A stretch of 40,923 bases of DNA from Peptostreptococcaceae bacterium (lineage in GTDB: Bacteria > Bacillota > Clostridia > Peptostreptococcales > Filifactoraceae). Under the pieces are notes generated by a model. It was not told where the DNA came from and did no database searches. It saw nothing but the letters and a program-made list of their open reading frames with translations. Positions 8,075 through 16,040 of this stretch are shown here, piece by piece. The stretch lies in the NCBI GenBank assembly GCA_030532905.1, contig JAUNKE010000004.1:1-40923 (forward strand), written 5' to 3'. The position numbers were made by a program, and so were the translations under genes. The first letter of the stretch is position 1. Each line of letters opens with the position of its first letter.

Positions 8075-8199
8075 CATTATGGGTAGTTATCCGGCTCGAC
8101 AGTTGCCTTACGGTTGCGGGACAGCGGAAATTCACTTCTCTACCTTTCGACCCGATGTACATAAGCTGTAACAACAGCAAAATCAAGTCCGTCATAATG
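8075..8199 (-). ncRNA. Cobalamin riboswitch aptamer
   Basis: Read on the minus strand, the leader contains the core elements of the cobalamin (B12) riboswitch family: GTGAATTTCCGC, then CTGTCCCGCAACCGTAAG, then GAGCCGGATAACTACCC. CATTATG at the 5' end pairs perfectly with CATAATG at the 3' end and forms the closing P1 stem. At about 125 bases it is shorter than many members, which implies reduced peripheral stems. A terminator follows before the importer genes. Known members repress B12 synthesis or uptake genes when adenosyl- or methylcobalamin binds. That would place the importer and cutC under B12 repression. Confidence 0.85.
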
Positions 8200-8231
8200 A
8201 AATTTATTCTACTTCTATAAGGTATTTTGAC

Positions 8232-8260
8232 AGTATATCACAATTTGATAGACAGCACAA
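8232..8260 (-). promoter_or_regulatory. Promoter of the importer operon
   Basis: TTGTGC and TATACT are separated by 17 bases, with TGA before the -10 giving an extended -10. The predicted transcript starts near 8225 and runs directly into the cobalamin aptamer, consistent with a riboswitch leader. Confidence 0.6.
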
Positions 8261-8367
8261 TACATTCGCTAAAAATTCTATCACTATTCAACTCTAAAAC
8301 AAAATTTCCCATACCGATTGATGATTTTTGTGTAAAATTCCAACGGAGTTGTCAAATTTATGTAACA

Positions 8368-8399
8368 ACAAAGCTCACCGCACAAACGATGAGCCTTGT
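8368..8399. terminator. Hairpin in the intergenic region between the exporter and importer operons
   Basis: ACAA-GCTCA and TGAGC-TTGT pair with a single mismatch across a 12-base loop. The exporter permease gene ends about 210 bases away at 8608 and reads toward it. No strong T-run follows on either strand, so it is only a possible terminator. Confidence 0.35.
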
Positions 8400-8439
8400 A
8401 TTTCGGATTATTGATTGTTTATTTCCCAATATGATTTTT

Positions 8440-8600
8440 CAATTCCGATTTCGAGCTTGGAAATCTATTTTTTTCCAATTTCGAATACCAACTTGGGAAT
8501 TAGATTGTTGTTTTTTCCCGATATTTCCAATGCGAATTCCAACTCGGTTTTAATTTTTGGTTCTTGTCGACTTCGAATGCCAACTCGGAATTCCTATTTT
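8440..8600. repeat. Degenerate short repeats in a gene-free stretch
   Basis: The stretch from 8261 to 8607 has no credible gene. Within it, variants of TTCGAATnCCAACTCGGAATT recur around 8478, 8530 and 8570, at roughly 45-base spacing. A more diverged, partly inverted copy lies near 8441 (CCGATTTCGAGCTTGGAAAT). Spacing and sequence are too irregular for CRISPR. It may be decayed tandem-duplicated intergenic DNA. Confidence 0.4.
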
Positions 8601-8607
8601 CACTTTG

Positions 8608-9753
8608 CTATTCGACAATTCTTTTTTTACGGGCGAAATACAATCCCATCACAAAGAACAGAATGCCGAACAAAATTTGTATTCCCAGATTTCGAATCAT
8701 AAACGAAGCTTCAGGATTGGCGGTTTCATTGATGATAATGAAATAATATAAAGGAAAGCATTTTGCAACCGCCAACACTTTCGCACTCAAAAATGATTGC
8801 GGTAAAAAAACGCCCGATATGAAAGCAACTCCTAATGACAATACCGTAGAAAGCACATTTTTCGCATGTCTGTTGTTGGTAATATTGTTCAGCAAAAAGG
8901 TCAACGCCATTACGACGATCGAATAAACCACCAAATTGATGATGTATTTTCCGATTTGATGCTCGAACAGTTGACTTCCTTTAAAGGCAAAGCATATTCC
9001 CACAAAGAGTGCAGTAATCAACGCGCCCATCAAAAGCTGTGCCATATAGATTTCCATCTGCATTATGGTATCGTCTTTGGACGACATTGCAATTCGATTC
9101 TTCGTTTTCGGCTCGTTGAAGCTGCTCATACTCATGCCGATGAGTGAAATATAAATTGCCATCAAAATATATCCGCTCGTGTTGAAGAAGGTCTTGACCC
9201 ACAATCTTTGCAATTCATGTTCCGGCGTCTGCTCCGTCTTCAGAAATTCCACATTTGCTTCTTTTTTCAAGATTTTTTTGGTGCGTTCCATATCGTATTG
9301 TCCATTTTTCTCCGTTGCCCGATAAATCGTCAGAAACACTTTCATCCGATTGTCGATGATATGGCCTTCAAATCCCATCGGATTGAAAATCACCTGAACC
9401 GTCGGCTCGTCCTTCTCAAAAAGCGCTTTGCTGTTTTCGGGAATTCTCACGATGGCATCGTAGTTGCCCATAAAAATCAGCTCTTTTGCACTGTCCAAAT
9501 CATCAGGCAGCAAATCCAATTTCGCATCTTCTCCCAAATAGTCGCGCAGATATTCTTCCACCGCATCGGCGACTTCATCATCGCTGTTTTTGATGAGTCC
9601 CACGATGGATTTCGTCGGCTCGAATATCGTTCCCTGTCGGTCTATATTTCCTGAGGTGGAGAGAAACAGAAGGATGACGAAAATGAAAATATACATTATA
9701 AAAATGATTTTGTTCGCTCGCACATTTTTGAAAAAATATTTAATCACATTCAT
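8608..9753 (-). CDS. ABC-2 type exporter permease (distal)
   Basis: This 381-residue protein has one N-terminal helix (about 16-33), then a large extracytoplasmic region of about 150 residues, then five or six helices. This is the layout of ABC-2 permeases of the YhgE/DrrB-like wide family. The charged tail KKRIVE is cytoplasmic. The ATG has GGAGGC upstream and overlaps the end of the preceding permease gene by 14 bases. Together with that permease and the ATPase it forms a predicted heterodimeric exporter. The substrate may be a lipid, a peptide antibiotic or another envelope-active compound, given the adjoining envelope-type two-component pair. That is inference. Confidence 0.8.
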   Translation of the reverse strand: MNVIKYFFKNVRANKIIFIMYIFIFVILLFLSTSGNIDRQGTIFEPTKSIVGLIKNSDDEVADAVEEYLRDYLGEDAKLDLLPDDLDSAKELIFMGNYDAIVRIPENSKALFEKDEPTVQVIFNPMGFEGHIIDNRMKVFLTIYRATEKNGQYDMERTKKILKKEANVEFLKTEQTPEHELQRLWVKTFFNTSGYILMAIYISLIGMSMSSFNEPKTKNRIAMSSKDDTIMQMEIYMAQLLMGALITALFVGICFAFKGSQLFEHQIGKYIINLVVYSIVVMALTFLLNNITNNRHAKNVLSTVLSLGVAFISGVFLPQSFLSAKVLAVAKCFPLYYFIIINETANPEASFMIRNLGIQILFGILFFVMGLYFARKKRIVE

Positions 9754-10789
9754 ATTTTCGCCTCCAAAGAATTACAAAACCGACGATAAGCATAATCATC
9801 GCTTGAATGACCAACAGCATCAGGTCTTGTAAAAAATGCTGCGTACTTCCTATCAGGTTGACGCGCATTAAAAGATTCGTGATATTGGCAACCGGATTGA
9901 GCTTTGGAATCCACGGTGAAATTTTCCACAGCATTCTCGGGATTTCGCGTCCCATCATTCCCGCAAAGAAACTAAGCATCAGAGAGAGACCGATTGCCAT
10001 ACTCATTTTGGCATCTTCTTTTATCTTCTTCGGAATTCCGAGCAAAATCCCCAGCGAGATTCCGAAAACATTTCCGCAGGCGATGATTGCAAGACTTTTC
10101 CAAAGATGCGGGAACAGATTGATTCGCAAAACCTTTTGCACATAAAACACCAAGACGATGTTCACCACCATGTTGACCAACAGCCCTAAGAAAAAGTAGC
10201 AGGTGATTCGCGTAGATTTTTTGAACGGGCTGACCGAAATTCTTGAATTGAAGCCATCTTGTTTGGAAATTTGAATGCCCGTAAAAACACTGTATATCGA
10301 TATCATCGCAATCCCCGAATAGAAAGTGATGCGCCAACTGTCTTCGGATTGCTCAATCGTTTCGGTATAGACGGCATCAAATTTCACTTGTTCGAAAGGC
10401 ACACCGCTTTTCATCATTTCGCTGAATTGATTCATCGCATCAAGCACTTCTTTGACGGCGGTTTGCGCCGAATCGGAGCGACCGACGAGCATGTTTCCGT
10501 CCTTTTTGACATAGGCGACAATTTCATCTTCTGCCAAAGCATTTTTCGCTTCTGCTTCATCCATCAAAGAGTATTCGATGATATCAATCTCGCCGAATAC
10601 GGAGGCAAAAGGATGCTCGGGACTCACGCCGATTGGCGCTTTTTCAAACTCTCTGTTCATCACGCCCGAGAATCCGAAGTAAAAAATGGTAATCAATACC
10701 AAAGGATACATAATCGTCCAAAATGCGAAGCCTTTATCTTTGACCGCATTTTTCAGAAAGTATCCGAATGCTGCCAGATTTCTGCTCAT
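9740..10789 (-). CDS. ABC-2 type exporter permease (proximal)
   Basis: This 349-residue paralogue of its neighbour has an N-terminal helix (about 20-40), an extracytoplasmic segment up to about residue 175, and a C-terminal bundle of helices. I chose the ATG at 10789, whose first base overlaps the TGA of the ATPase gene (TGATG). The triplet before it is TTG and is a less likely start. The overlap implies strict co-translation with the ATPase. Confidence 0.8.
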   Translation of the reverse strand: MSRNLAAFGYFLKNAVKDKGFAFWTIMYPLVLITIFYFGFSGVMNREFEKAPIGVSPEHPFASVFGEIDIIEYSLMDEAEAKNALAEDEIVAYVKKDGNMLVGRSDSAQTAVKEVLDAMNQFSEMMKSGVPFEQVKFDAVYTETIEQSEDSWRITFYSGIAMISIYSVFTGIQISKQDGFNSRISVSPFKKSTRITCYFFLGLLVNMVVNIVLVFYVQKVLRINLFPHLWKSLAIIACGNVFGISLGILLGIPKKIKEDAKMSMAIGLSLMLSFFAGMMGREIPRMLWKISPWIPKLNPVANITNLLMRVNLIGSTQHFLQDLMLLVIQAMIMLIVGFVILWRRKYECD

Positions 10790-11718
10790 CAATCTCTCAA
10801 CTCCTTTCCGGTCAGCGCCAAGAAGACATCGTTGAGCGATGGCTTATCGCTGAATAATTTGTTGTACGACAGATTGTTCTTTTCGATAAATTCGATGAGC
10901 GCCAGCAGATTGTTGCGCCCTTTTTCAAAATGCAGATGATATTCGTTGCCCTGTTTATCCATTGAAATTAAACCGTCGAGCTTTTGCAGCGCCTGCTTTT
11001 CTTCTTCGGAGATATGCACGAATTCGACGACGATTTTTTCGCCCGTCGCAATGCTGTCTTTGAGCTCGTTCAAAGTGCCCGATGCAATGCTTCGTCCGCT
11101 GTCGATGATGACGATTCGGGTACAGATTTCTTCCACCTCTTCTAAATAATGGCTCGTATAGACGATGGTGCAGCCTTCTTTATTGAGCTTCTTGATGCCG
11201 TCGAGAATAAAATTCCGGCTCTGCGCATCGACCGCCACCGTCGGCTCGTCAAAGAATATCAGCTTGGGCTTGTGCGCAATACCGCAGGCGATGTTGAGTC
11301 TTCTTTTGAGCCCGCCGCTCAGTTTGGACGGTATGAATTTACGATATTCGCCCAGTTCGACAAAGGCGATCGCATCTTCGACATATTGCTTTCGCGTTGC
11401 CGAATCTTCAATATATAATCCGCAGAAAAAGTCGATATTCTCCTGTACGGTCAAATTTTCGAGCACTGCCACATCCTGAGGCACCAATCCGATTTGTCTT
11501 TTGATATGATTGGTGTTTTGAGTCAGATTTTCACCGAAAACCTGAATTTCTCCTTTGTCATAGCTGAGCAATGCCAAGATGCAGTTGATGAGCGTCGTTT
11601 TACCGGAGCCGTTCGGACCGAGCAAGCCGAGCACCTCACCATCCTGCACTTCCAAATTCAAATGGTTCAATGCCAGCAATTCCTTGTAACGCTTTACCAA
11701 ATTGTTTACCGTAATCAT
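10789..11718 (-). CDS. ABC exporter ATP-binding subunit
   Basis: This 309-residue ATPase has Walker A GPNGSGKTT, Q-loop VPQDVAVLENLT, signature LSGGLKRRLNIACG, Walker B KLIFFDEPT and the H-loop YTSHYLEE. A C-terminal extension of about 90 residues, typical of DrrA/YhaQ-type exporters, follows. I chose the ATG at 11718 (MITVNN), which has AAAGGGG five bases upstream; an in-frame start 27 bases earlier lacks such a site. It is the first gene of the three-gene exporter operon, divergent from the kinase gene. Confidence 0.87.
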   Translation of the reverse strand: MITVNNLVKRYKELLALNHLNLEVQDGEVLGLLGPNGSGKTTLINCILALLSYDKGEIQVFGENLTQNTNHIKRQIGLVPQDVAVLENLTVQENIDFFCGLYIEDSATRKQYVEDAIAFVELGEYRKFIPSKLSGGLKRRLNIACGIAHKPKLIFFDEPTVAVDAQSRNFILDGIKKLNKEGCTIVYTSHYLEEVEEICTRIVIIDSGRSIASGTLNELKDSIATGEKIVVEFVHISEEEKQALQKLDGLISMDKQGNEYHLHFEKGRNNLLALIEFIEKNNLSYNKLFSDKPSLNDVFLALTGKELRD

Positions 11719-11765
11719 ATCTGCCCCTTTCTCATTCACATTCAATATCCGATTATTTATCTTTC

Positions 11766-11794
11766 ATTATAAGAAGAATTCAGATTCCGCGCCA
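11766..11794 (-). promoter_or_regulatory. Promoter of the ABC-2 exporter operon
   Basis: A perfect TATAAT (11766-11771, minus strand) lies 47 bases before the chosen ATG. The hexamer 17 bases upstream is TGGCGC, a poor -35 box. Such a promoter usually needs an activator, which fits control by the divergent response regulator. Confidence 0.5.
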
Positions 11795-11804
11795 GTGAGT
11801 GTAA

Positions 11805-11820
11805 TCACAACCCCTTGTGA
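11805..11820. promoter_or_regulatory. Perfect dyad in the shared promoter region, likely response-regulator site
   Basis: TCACAA-CCCC-TTGTGA is a perfect 16-base palindrome. Its right arm is the -35 box of the kinase promoter. A second dyad, TGACA-TT-TGTCA, overlaps it at 11818-11829. The position is suited to activating the exporter promoter and tuning the kinase promoter. NarL-type regulators bind such dyads as dimers. Confidence 0.5.
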
Positions 11821-11843
11821 CATTTGTCATCTTGTGATATGAT
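11815..11843 (+). promoter_or_regulatory. Promoter of the kinase/regulator pair
   Basis: TTGTGA and TATGAT are 17 bases apart, with TGA before the -10 as an extended element. The expected start is near 11850, leaving a leader of under 20 bases with AAAGGAA before the kinase ATG. Confidence 0.6.
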
Positions 11844-11867
11844 GGCTTCAAGAGAAAGGAAATCAAC

Positions 11868-12896
11868 ATGAGTATTTTTTCCAAAATATTATTTTTGATA
11901 TTCAGCTTGCTGTCCTTTGACATCGCTGAAAAAAATAATATCATTCTGTTTTTGAGCATTGCCATCCTTTTTGTGTTGAGCGATGTCGTTCCCAAACGAT
12001 TTCGATTTATATGTTACATCGGATATATTTTTTTGTGTTTCTATGAGCCGAAAACGACTGCATTTTTGCCTTTATTCATCTATGATTTGTATTCGGACTG
12101 CAATTTTTTTGCCGCCGGAGCATTTTTACTCTGGGGAATTTTGGATAAATCCGCTGTAGTTTTTGCATTTTCCTGTTTCGCATTTTATCTTGCCCATACG
12201 GAAGAACATTATGCTCAAAGTCTCTTGAACAAGACGATTCAACTGGACAATGTGCGTGAGCGGCTTTTTGAGGGGGAAGAAAAGTTTGAGCTTTACAATC
12301 GCGAAATGAGAAATGAAATCGAAATTGCCATTTTGAACGAGCGAAACCGAATCGCACGGGAAATTCACGATTCGGTCGGTCATGCGCTCAGCAGCTGTAT
12401 TTTACAAACGGAAGTTATCAAATTGCAATCCGAGGATGAGGCGCAAATCGGAAAGCTCGAAGTGTTGCAACAGACTTTGCAAAACGGAATGCAGGACATT
12501 CGCTCCAGCTTGCACAATCTGCACGATTCGTCTTTGGATTTGAAGCGCAGCATGGAAGATATTTTAGCCAGCCTGCCGCTGCAATCCTCCTTTGACTTTG
12601 CAAGTAACAGCGAGATGGATTATACGATGAAAATAGGTATTTTATCCGCCTTTAAGGAGATGCTCGCCAACATCGCCAAGCATTCCGATGCCAAAAGCGT
12701 ACGCATTCAGCTGATGGAGCACAAGAATTATTACAGCCTTTCAGTCAAAGACGACGGGACGGTAAAGCATTTGGAAAAAAACTCACTCGGTATCGGACTG
12801 CATTCCATCGCCGACTTTGCCAAAAATTACAACGGCAATCTCCACTACGGTTATGAGCAGGACGGATTCTTTGTGCATATCACTTTATCGAAGTAA
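11868..12896 (+). CDS. Sensor histidine kinase, DesK/NarL-partner type
   Basis: This 342-residue membrane kinase has about four to five N-terminal helices in residues 1-115 and almost no extracytoplasmic domain. A short coiled linker follows. The HisKA_3 dimerisation box NERNRIAREIHDSVGHALS contains the phosphorylated histidine in EIHD, at about residue 165. The catalytic domain has an N-box EMLANIAKHSDAKS, a DDG motif and LGIGLHSI. Kinases with intramembrane sensing and no external domain often monitor envelope stress or the state of a neighbouring transporter. Its partner is the regulator at 12961. The ATG has AAAGGAA at good spacing. Confidence 0.87.
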   Translation: MSIFSKILFLIFSLLSFDIAEKNNIILFLSIAILFVLSDVVPKRFRFICYIGYIFLCFYEPKTTAFLPLFIYDLYSDCNFFAAGAFLLWGILDKSAVVFAFSCFAFYLAHTEEHYAQSLLNKTIQLDNVRERLFEGEEKFELYNREMRNEIEIAILNERNRIAREIHDSVGHALSSCILQTEVIKLQSEDEAQIGKLEVLQQTLQNGMQDIRSSLHNLHDSSLDLKRSMEDILASLPLQSSFDFASNSEMDYTMKIGILSAFKEMLANIAKHSDAKSVRIQLMEHKNYYSLSVKDDGTVKHLEKNSLGIGLHSIADFAKNYNGNLHYGYEQDGFFVHITLSK

Positions 12897-12960
12897 TCCA
12901 CAAAAAAAATGATTTTAAATTTGAATGACATTTAATTTTCTTGTTTTACAAAGGAGTTTT

Positions 12961-13566
12961 ATGAAAATCATTATTATCGATGACGATGCCATCGTGCGCG
13001 AGTCGCTCAAAAATATATTACAAAGCAAGGGCATCGAAGTGTTGGCACTCGGCAGCAGCGGGCGCGAAGCCATCGAGCTCTACGAAAGATATCGACCCGA
13101 CATTCTACTGATGGATATTCGAATGGATGATTTGAACGGACTGGAAGCGACTTCCGAAATTTTGAAGCGGGATGTCGATGCAAAAATTTTGCTTATCACG
13201 ACATTTCAGGATGACGAATATATAAGTAAAGCGATTGAACTCGGTTGTTGCGGGTATATTCTAAAACAAAATATCGCCGGTATTTTACCGGCATTAAATG
13301 CCGTCGCCAACAACCAACTGGTTTACGATTCCAAAATCGTCAACAAGCTTTCACCGTCCAAGTCGCATCATTTGCCGGATTTTTTGTCGGAGCGCGAAAA
13401 AGATATTTTACTGTTGGTGGCGGACGGTTTGAACAACAAGGAAATTTCCGAGCGGCTCTTTCTCAGCGAAGGCACCGTTCGAAACTATATTTCGGCCCTG
13501 CTGGAAAAATTGAATTTGCGCGATAGAACTCAGCTTGCAATTTTTTATTATCGGGGACTGCAATAA
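12961..13566 (+). CDS. NarL/LuxR-family response regulator
   Basis: This 201-residue regulator has a receiver domain (residues 1-120) with acidic pocket DDD, phospho-acceptor Asp in LLMDIRM, Thr in LLITTFQ and Lys in YILKQ. The C-terminal LuxR-type helix-turn-helix (about 138-195) contains LSEREKDILLLVADGLNNKEIS and GTVRNYIS. I chose the ATG at 12961, which follows AAAGGAG; a frame opening 36 bases earlier has no such site. It likely controls the divergent exporter operon and its own operon through the dyads at 11805-11829. Confidence 0.88.
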   Translation: MKIIIIDDDAIVRESLKNILQSKGIEVLALGSSGREAIELYERYRPDILLMDIRMDDLNGLEATSEILKRDVDAKILLITTFQDDEYISKAIELGCCGYILKQNIAGILPALNAVANNQLVYDSKIVNKLSPSKSHHLPDFLSEREKDILLLVADGLNNKEISERLFLSEGTVRNYISALLEKLNLRDRTQLAIFYYRGLQ

Positions 13567-13660
13567 TCAAGCTGAGCGCTCTCGGATATGTGCCGGCATC
13601 TTCAATATCAACATTTCGATTTTATAACAAAGCCGACTTACTTAGGGAACAGGGGTATCT

Positions 13661-14566
13661 ATGCGTTTAAGAACTATTATTTTGCTTATGGTGATGACCT
13701 TTGTGGTATCGAGTGCATCCACCGTATTTTATTTGCGTCATACACAGAAAGACAGTACGATTACTACGAATTACAAAAGCGAAAACAAGGACGACGGATA
13801 TGTTCCGCCGAAGTTTACAGCCAATCGAGTGATTGCGAGCGAAAGCGATTTGGAATATGCCATCGGGCGCGAGCTTGCCGAATTCAACCCGCGTTTTCGA
13901 TTCAAAATCAACACCAATCTGTTGGACGAGTCATCGATTGAGCGCGTCTTTTCGAATTTGATGTCAAGGGGTACGACTTCTTGGCATGTCAGCGGTTATC
14001 GATGGTATTATCCCGATCAGAAGCTTTATACACAATTGACGATTGAAATCCGTTATGTCATGTCTTTGGAAGAAGATTTGGATGTTGAAAAATTTGTCGA
14101 TACTTGGATTGCACAAAATATCCACCAACAGATGAGCGATGAAGAAAAAGTTCGTAAAATTCATGACCATATCGTTTCCACTTATTACTATCAGCTCGGC
14201 GATGATTCCGGAATGATTGACGACACTTCCGCCCATGCGCCCGCTTCGCTGATTAAAAACAAATGCGGTGTTTGTCAAGGCTATGCGGCGCTGTTTCAGA
14301 AAATGCTCACCGAGGTCGGCATTGAAAACCGATTTATCGTCGGCAGCGTCGGAAAAAGCGGCAGCGAAAACCATATTTGGAATCTGGTCAAGCTCGACAA
14401 TGCGTGGTATCATGTCGATACGACTTGGGACGACCCGAGCCCCGATGTACCGGGACGCGTTATGCATCGGTACTATTTGCGCGGCGACTATTATATGAGC
14501 AAAACACATCAATGGGTGAGCGATTTTTATCCGAAGGCTAAAAAAGATTACGAAACAAAAAGATAA
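13661..14566 (+). CDS. Membrane-anchored transglutaminase-like protein, copy 1
   Basis: The 301-residue protein has an uncleaved-looking N-terminal helix (about residues 4-22). A spacer follows, then a transglutaminase/protease-like core. The triad residues are visible: Cys205 in CGVCQGYA, His238 in ENHIWNLVKLDNAWYHVD and Asp253 in the same strand, followed by TTWDDP. In such bacterial proteins the domain may act as a peptidase or peptide-modifying enzyme outside the cell; the substrate is unknown. AGGGG precedes the ATG. It lies 94 bases after the response regulator with no clear terminator between, so some co-expression is possible. The gene at 14680 is its paralogue. Confidence 0.82.
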   Translation: MRLRTIILLMVMTFVVSSASTVFYLRHTQKDSTITTNYKSENKDDGYVPPKFTANRVIASESDLEYAIGRELAEFNPRFRFKINTNLLDESSIERVFSNLMSRGTTSWHVSGYRWYYPDQKLYTQLTIEIRYVMSLEEDLDVEKFVDTWIAQNIHQQMSDEEKVRKIHDHIVSTYYYQLGDDSGMIDDTSAHAPASLIKNKCGVCQGYAALFQKMLTEVGIENRFIVGSVGKSGSENHIWNLVKLDNAWYHVDTTWDDPSPDVPGRVMHRYYLRGDYYMSKTHQWVSDFYPKAKKDYETKR

Positions 14567-14598
14567 GAATTCATTTCGTAAATCCAAAATCAAAATTT

Positions 14599-14625
14599 AA
14601 AATCGCTTTTGTGATTTGCGATTTT
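14599..14625 (+). terminator. Hairpin between the two transglutaminase-like genes
   Basis: AAAATCGC and GCGATTTT pair perfectly across an 11-base loop about 30 bases past the first gene. The 3' arm ends in TTTT. It probably attenuates or ends the upstream message before a new promoter. Confidence 0.5.
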
Positions 14626-14649
14626 CGGTTTATAAAAAAGCTTTATAAT
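14622..14649 (+). promoter_or_regulatory. Possible promoter of transglutaminase copy 2
   Basis: TATAAT at 14644-14649 is perfect; the hexamer 16 bases upstream, TTTTCG, is a weak -35. It lies 30 bases ahead of the second gene, so that gene may be expressed independently. Confidence 0.45.
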
Positions 14650-14679
14650 GGAGATAATCTTTTGGAAAGGGGTTTTCAA

Positions 14680-15714
14680 ATGGGTGGAAAAAAATTTATT
14701 TTACTTATTTTAATTTCGCTGGCGGCCTCCGTCGGCATTACGATGCTCGCACTGTCTTTGACAAACAAAACAGGCAATATCCAAAGAATCGACAATGCGA
14801 ATAAAAAATCGTCCGATAAAGTCGATAGTATTTTGAAGAAGAATCCGAGCGATTTGTCCGATTACACCGAAGAAGAAATCGTCGAATCCGAAGAAAGAAT
14901 TATGGCGATTATTCAGGATAAAGTATCGGAAATCAGTCCGGAAATTAAGATTCGGGTTCATCCCTACCTCGATATTGACAATCGAATCGAAATTCTCATG
15001 GACAAATTGTGGTATCACAAAGATGCAACTTTTACCAGAAGTACCTATTCTTGGAGAACCGAAGATTTTCGAGACTACCACTTGCTGACGCTCCATGTGA
15101 AGTATCATACCAGCAAAGAGGATGATAAAATGGTCAACGACTTTGTAAGCGCTTGGGTAAAGAAAAATATTACGCAGAAGATGAGCGATGAGGAAAAAGT
15201 CCGTAAGATTCATGACCATATCGTTCTATCCTACGAATATGACTTGGGGGATAAAAACAAAGAGGTCAACGGTACATCCGTCCATGCAGCTTGCTCTTTG
15301 ATTAAAGAAAAACGAGGTGTCTGCCAAGGTTATGCAACGCTGTTTCAAAAAATGGCGAATGAGGCGGGCATTGAAAACATTTTGGTTTACGGAATTGCAA
15401 ATGTCAAAAAAGAAGCAATCGAGAATGAAGAGGTAGTGGAGGAAGAAGAGACAACCTATGATGGATATGAAGAAGAGAAACCCAGCTATCATCTTTGGAA
15501 TCTGGTCAAGGTCGAAGGGAATTGGTATCATGTCGATGTGACTTGGGATGATATTTCCGACCCGAGATTTGAAGGATGGATTTTCTACGACTATTATCTG
15601 CGCAGTGACAACGATATGTTCGGCGGGCATGTGTGGGACAATTTCAAATATCCGAAAGCGCCCAATACTTATCCGAATCGACCGCAGATGGTTGAAGGAA
15701 CATATAATCCATAG
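14680..15714 (+). CDS. Membrane-anchored transglutaminase-like protein, copy 2
   Basis: This 344-residue paralogue has a start with AAAGGGG eight bases upstream and an N-terminal helix (about residues 5-25). The core carries Cys215 in RGVCQGYA, His271 in SYHLWNLVK and Asp286 in WYHVDVTWDD. The MSDEEKVRKIHDHIV segment is identical in both copies. It differs by an acidic insertion of about 25 residues (EEVVEEEE, YEEEK) between the Cys and His regions, which would sit near the active site and could change substrate choice. A longer in-frame start upstream lacks a ribosome site and would run through the promoter. Confidence 0.82.
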   Translation: MGGKKFILLILISLAASVGITMLALSLTNKTGNIQRIDNANKKSSDKVDSILKKNPSDLSDYTEEEIVESEERIMAIIQDKVSEISPEIKIRVHPYLDIDNRIEILMDKLWYHKDATFTRSTYSWRTEDFRDYHLLTLHVKYHTSKEDDKMVNDFVSAWVKKNITQKMSDEEKVRKIHDHIVLSYEYDLGDKNKEVNGTSVHAACSLIKEKRGVCQGYATLFQKMANEAGIENILVYGIANVKKEAIENEEVVEEEETTYDGYEEEKPSYHLWNLVKVEGNWYHVDVTWDDISDPRFEGWIFYDYYLRSDNDMFGGHVWDNFKYPKAPNTYPNRPQMVEGTYNP

Positions 15715-15741
15715 TAAAGAAGAAAAATTCCAAACTCGGTA

Positions 15742-15768
15742 TGTGGTACCCCAAAAAATCAGACTTTT
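15742..15768. mobile_element. Probable terminal inverted repeat remnant of an IS3-family element
   Basis: The 27 bases beginning TGTGGTACCCCAAAAAATC and ending GACTTTT resemble the ends of IS3/IS150-group elements (TGTa..cCCCCAAAAgTtAGAC). A terminator hairpin follows directly, as in many such ends. No transposase frame and no second end are found in the remaining 270 bases to 16040, so at most a fragment is left. The identification rests on remembered IS-end patterns. The rest of the 326-base gap holds only the two terminators listed. Confidence 0.35.
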
Positions 15769-15800
15769 AAGCGTAGTAGTTTTATGGCTGCTACGCTTTT
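15769..15800 (+). terminator. Terminator after transglutaminase copy 2
   Basis: AAGCGTAGTAG pairs with CTGCTACGCTT (one G-U) around an 8-base loop, followed by TTTTC. It lies 55 bases after the stop codon and next to the IS-end-like sequence. Confidence 0.65.
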
Positions 15801-15995
15801 CTATGCAGCTTTTTCGTGCTAATCTCTATTAGAAATAAGTCAAGTCTGTATGTTGAATAACCGTTGTTTGCTTTCCGCCCTGTAGGAAACGGTAAGCCTG
15901 CTATTTCGTCATTCCATCGGAACGGAAAGGGCATGATTTTTCTCTACAGTTTATTTTGTATTAGAACTTACAATATGATGCCTTGCTCAAGTTAA

Positions 15996-16037
15996 AAAGG
16001 AACTGCCGAAGAACTTTCATTCTTCAACAGTTCCTTT
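15996..16037 (-). terminator. Strong terminator of the ABC half-transporter operon
   Basis: AAAGGAACTG and CAGTTCCTTT pair perfectly, and inside them GAAGAA pairs with TTCTTC around a short loop. On the minus strand the hairpin begins right after the stop at 16041 and ends in a T-run. It may also act on the plus strand. Confidence 0.8.
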
Positions 16038-16040
16038 CTT

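Noticed and set aside
8440-8600. CRISPR array
   Set aside because: The units are degenerate, of variable spacing and partly inverted, and no cas genes are near.
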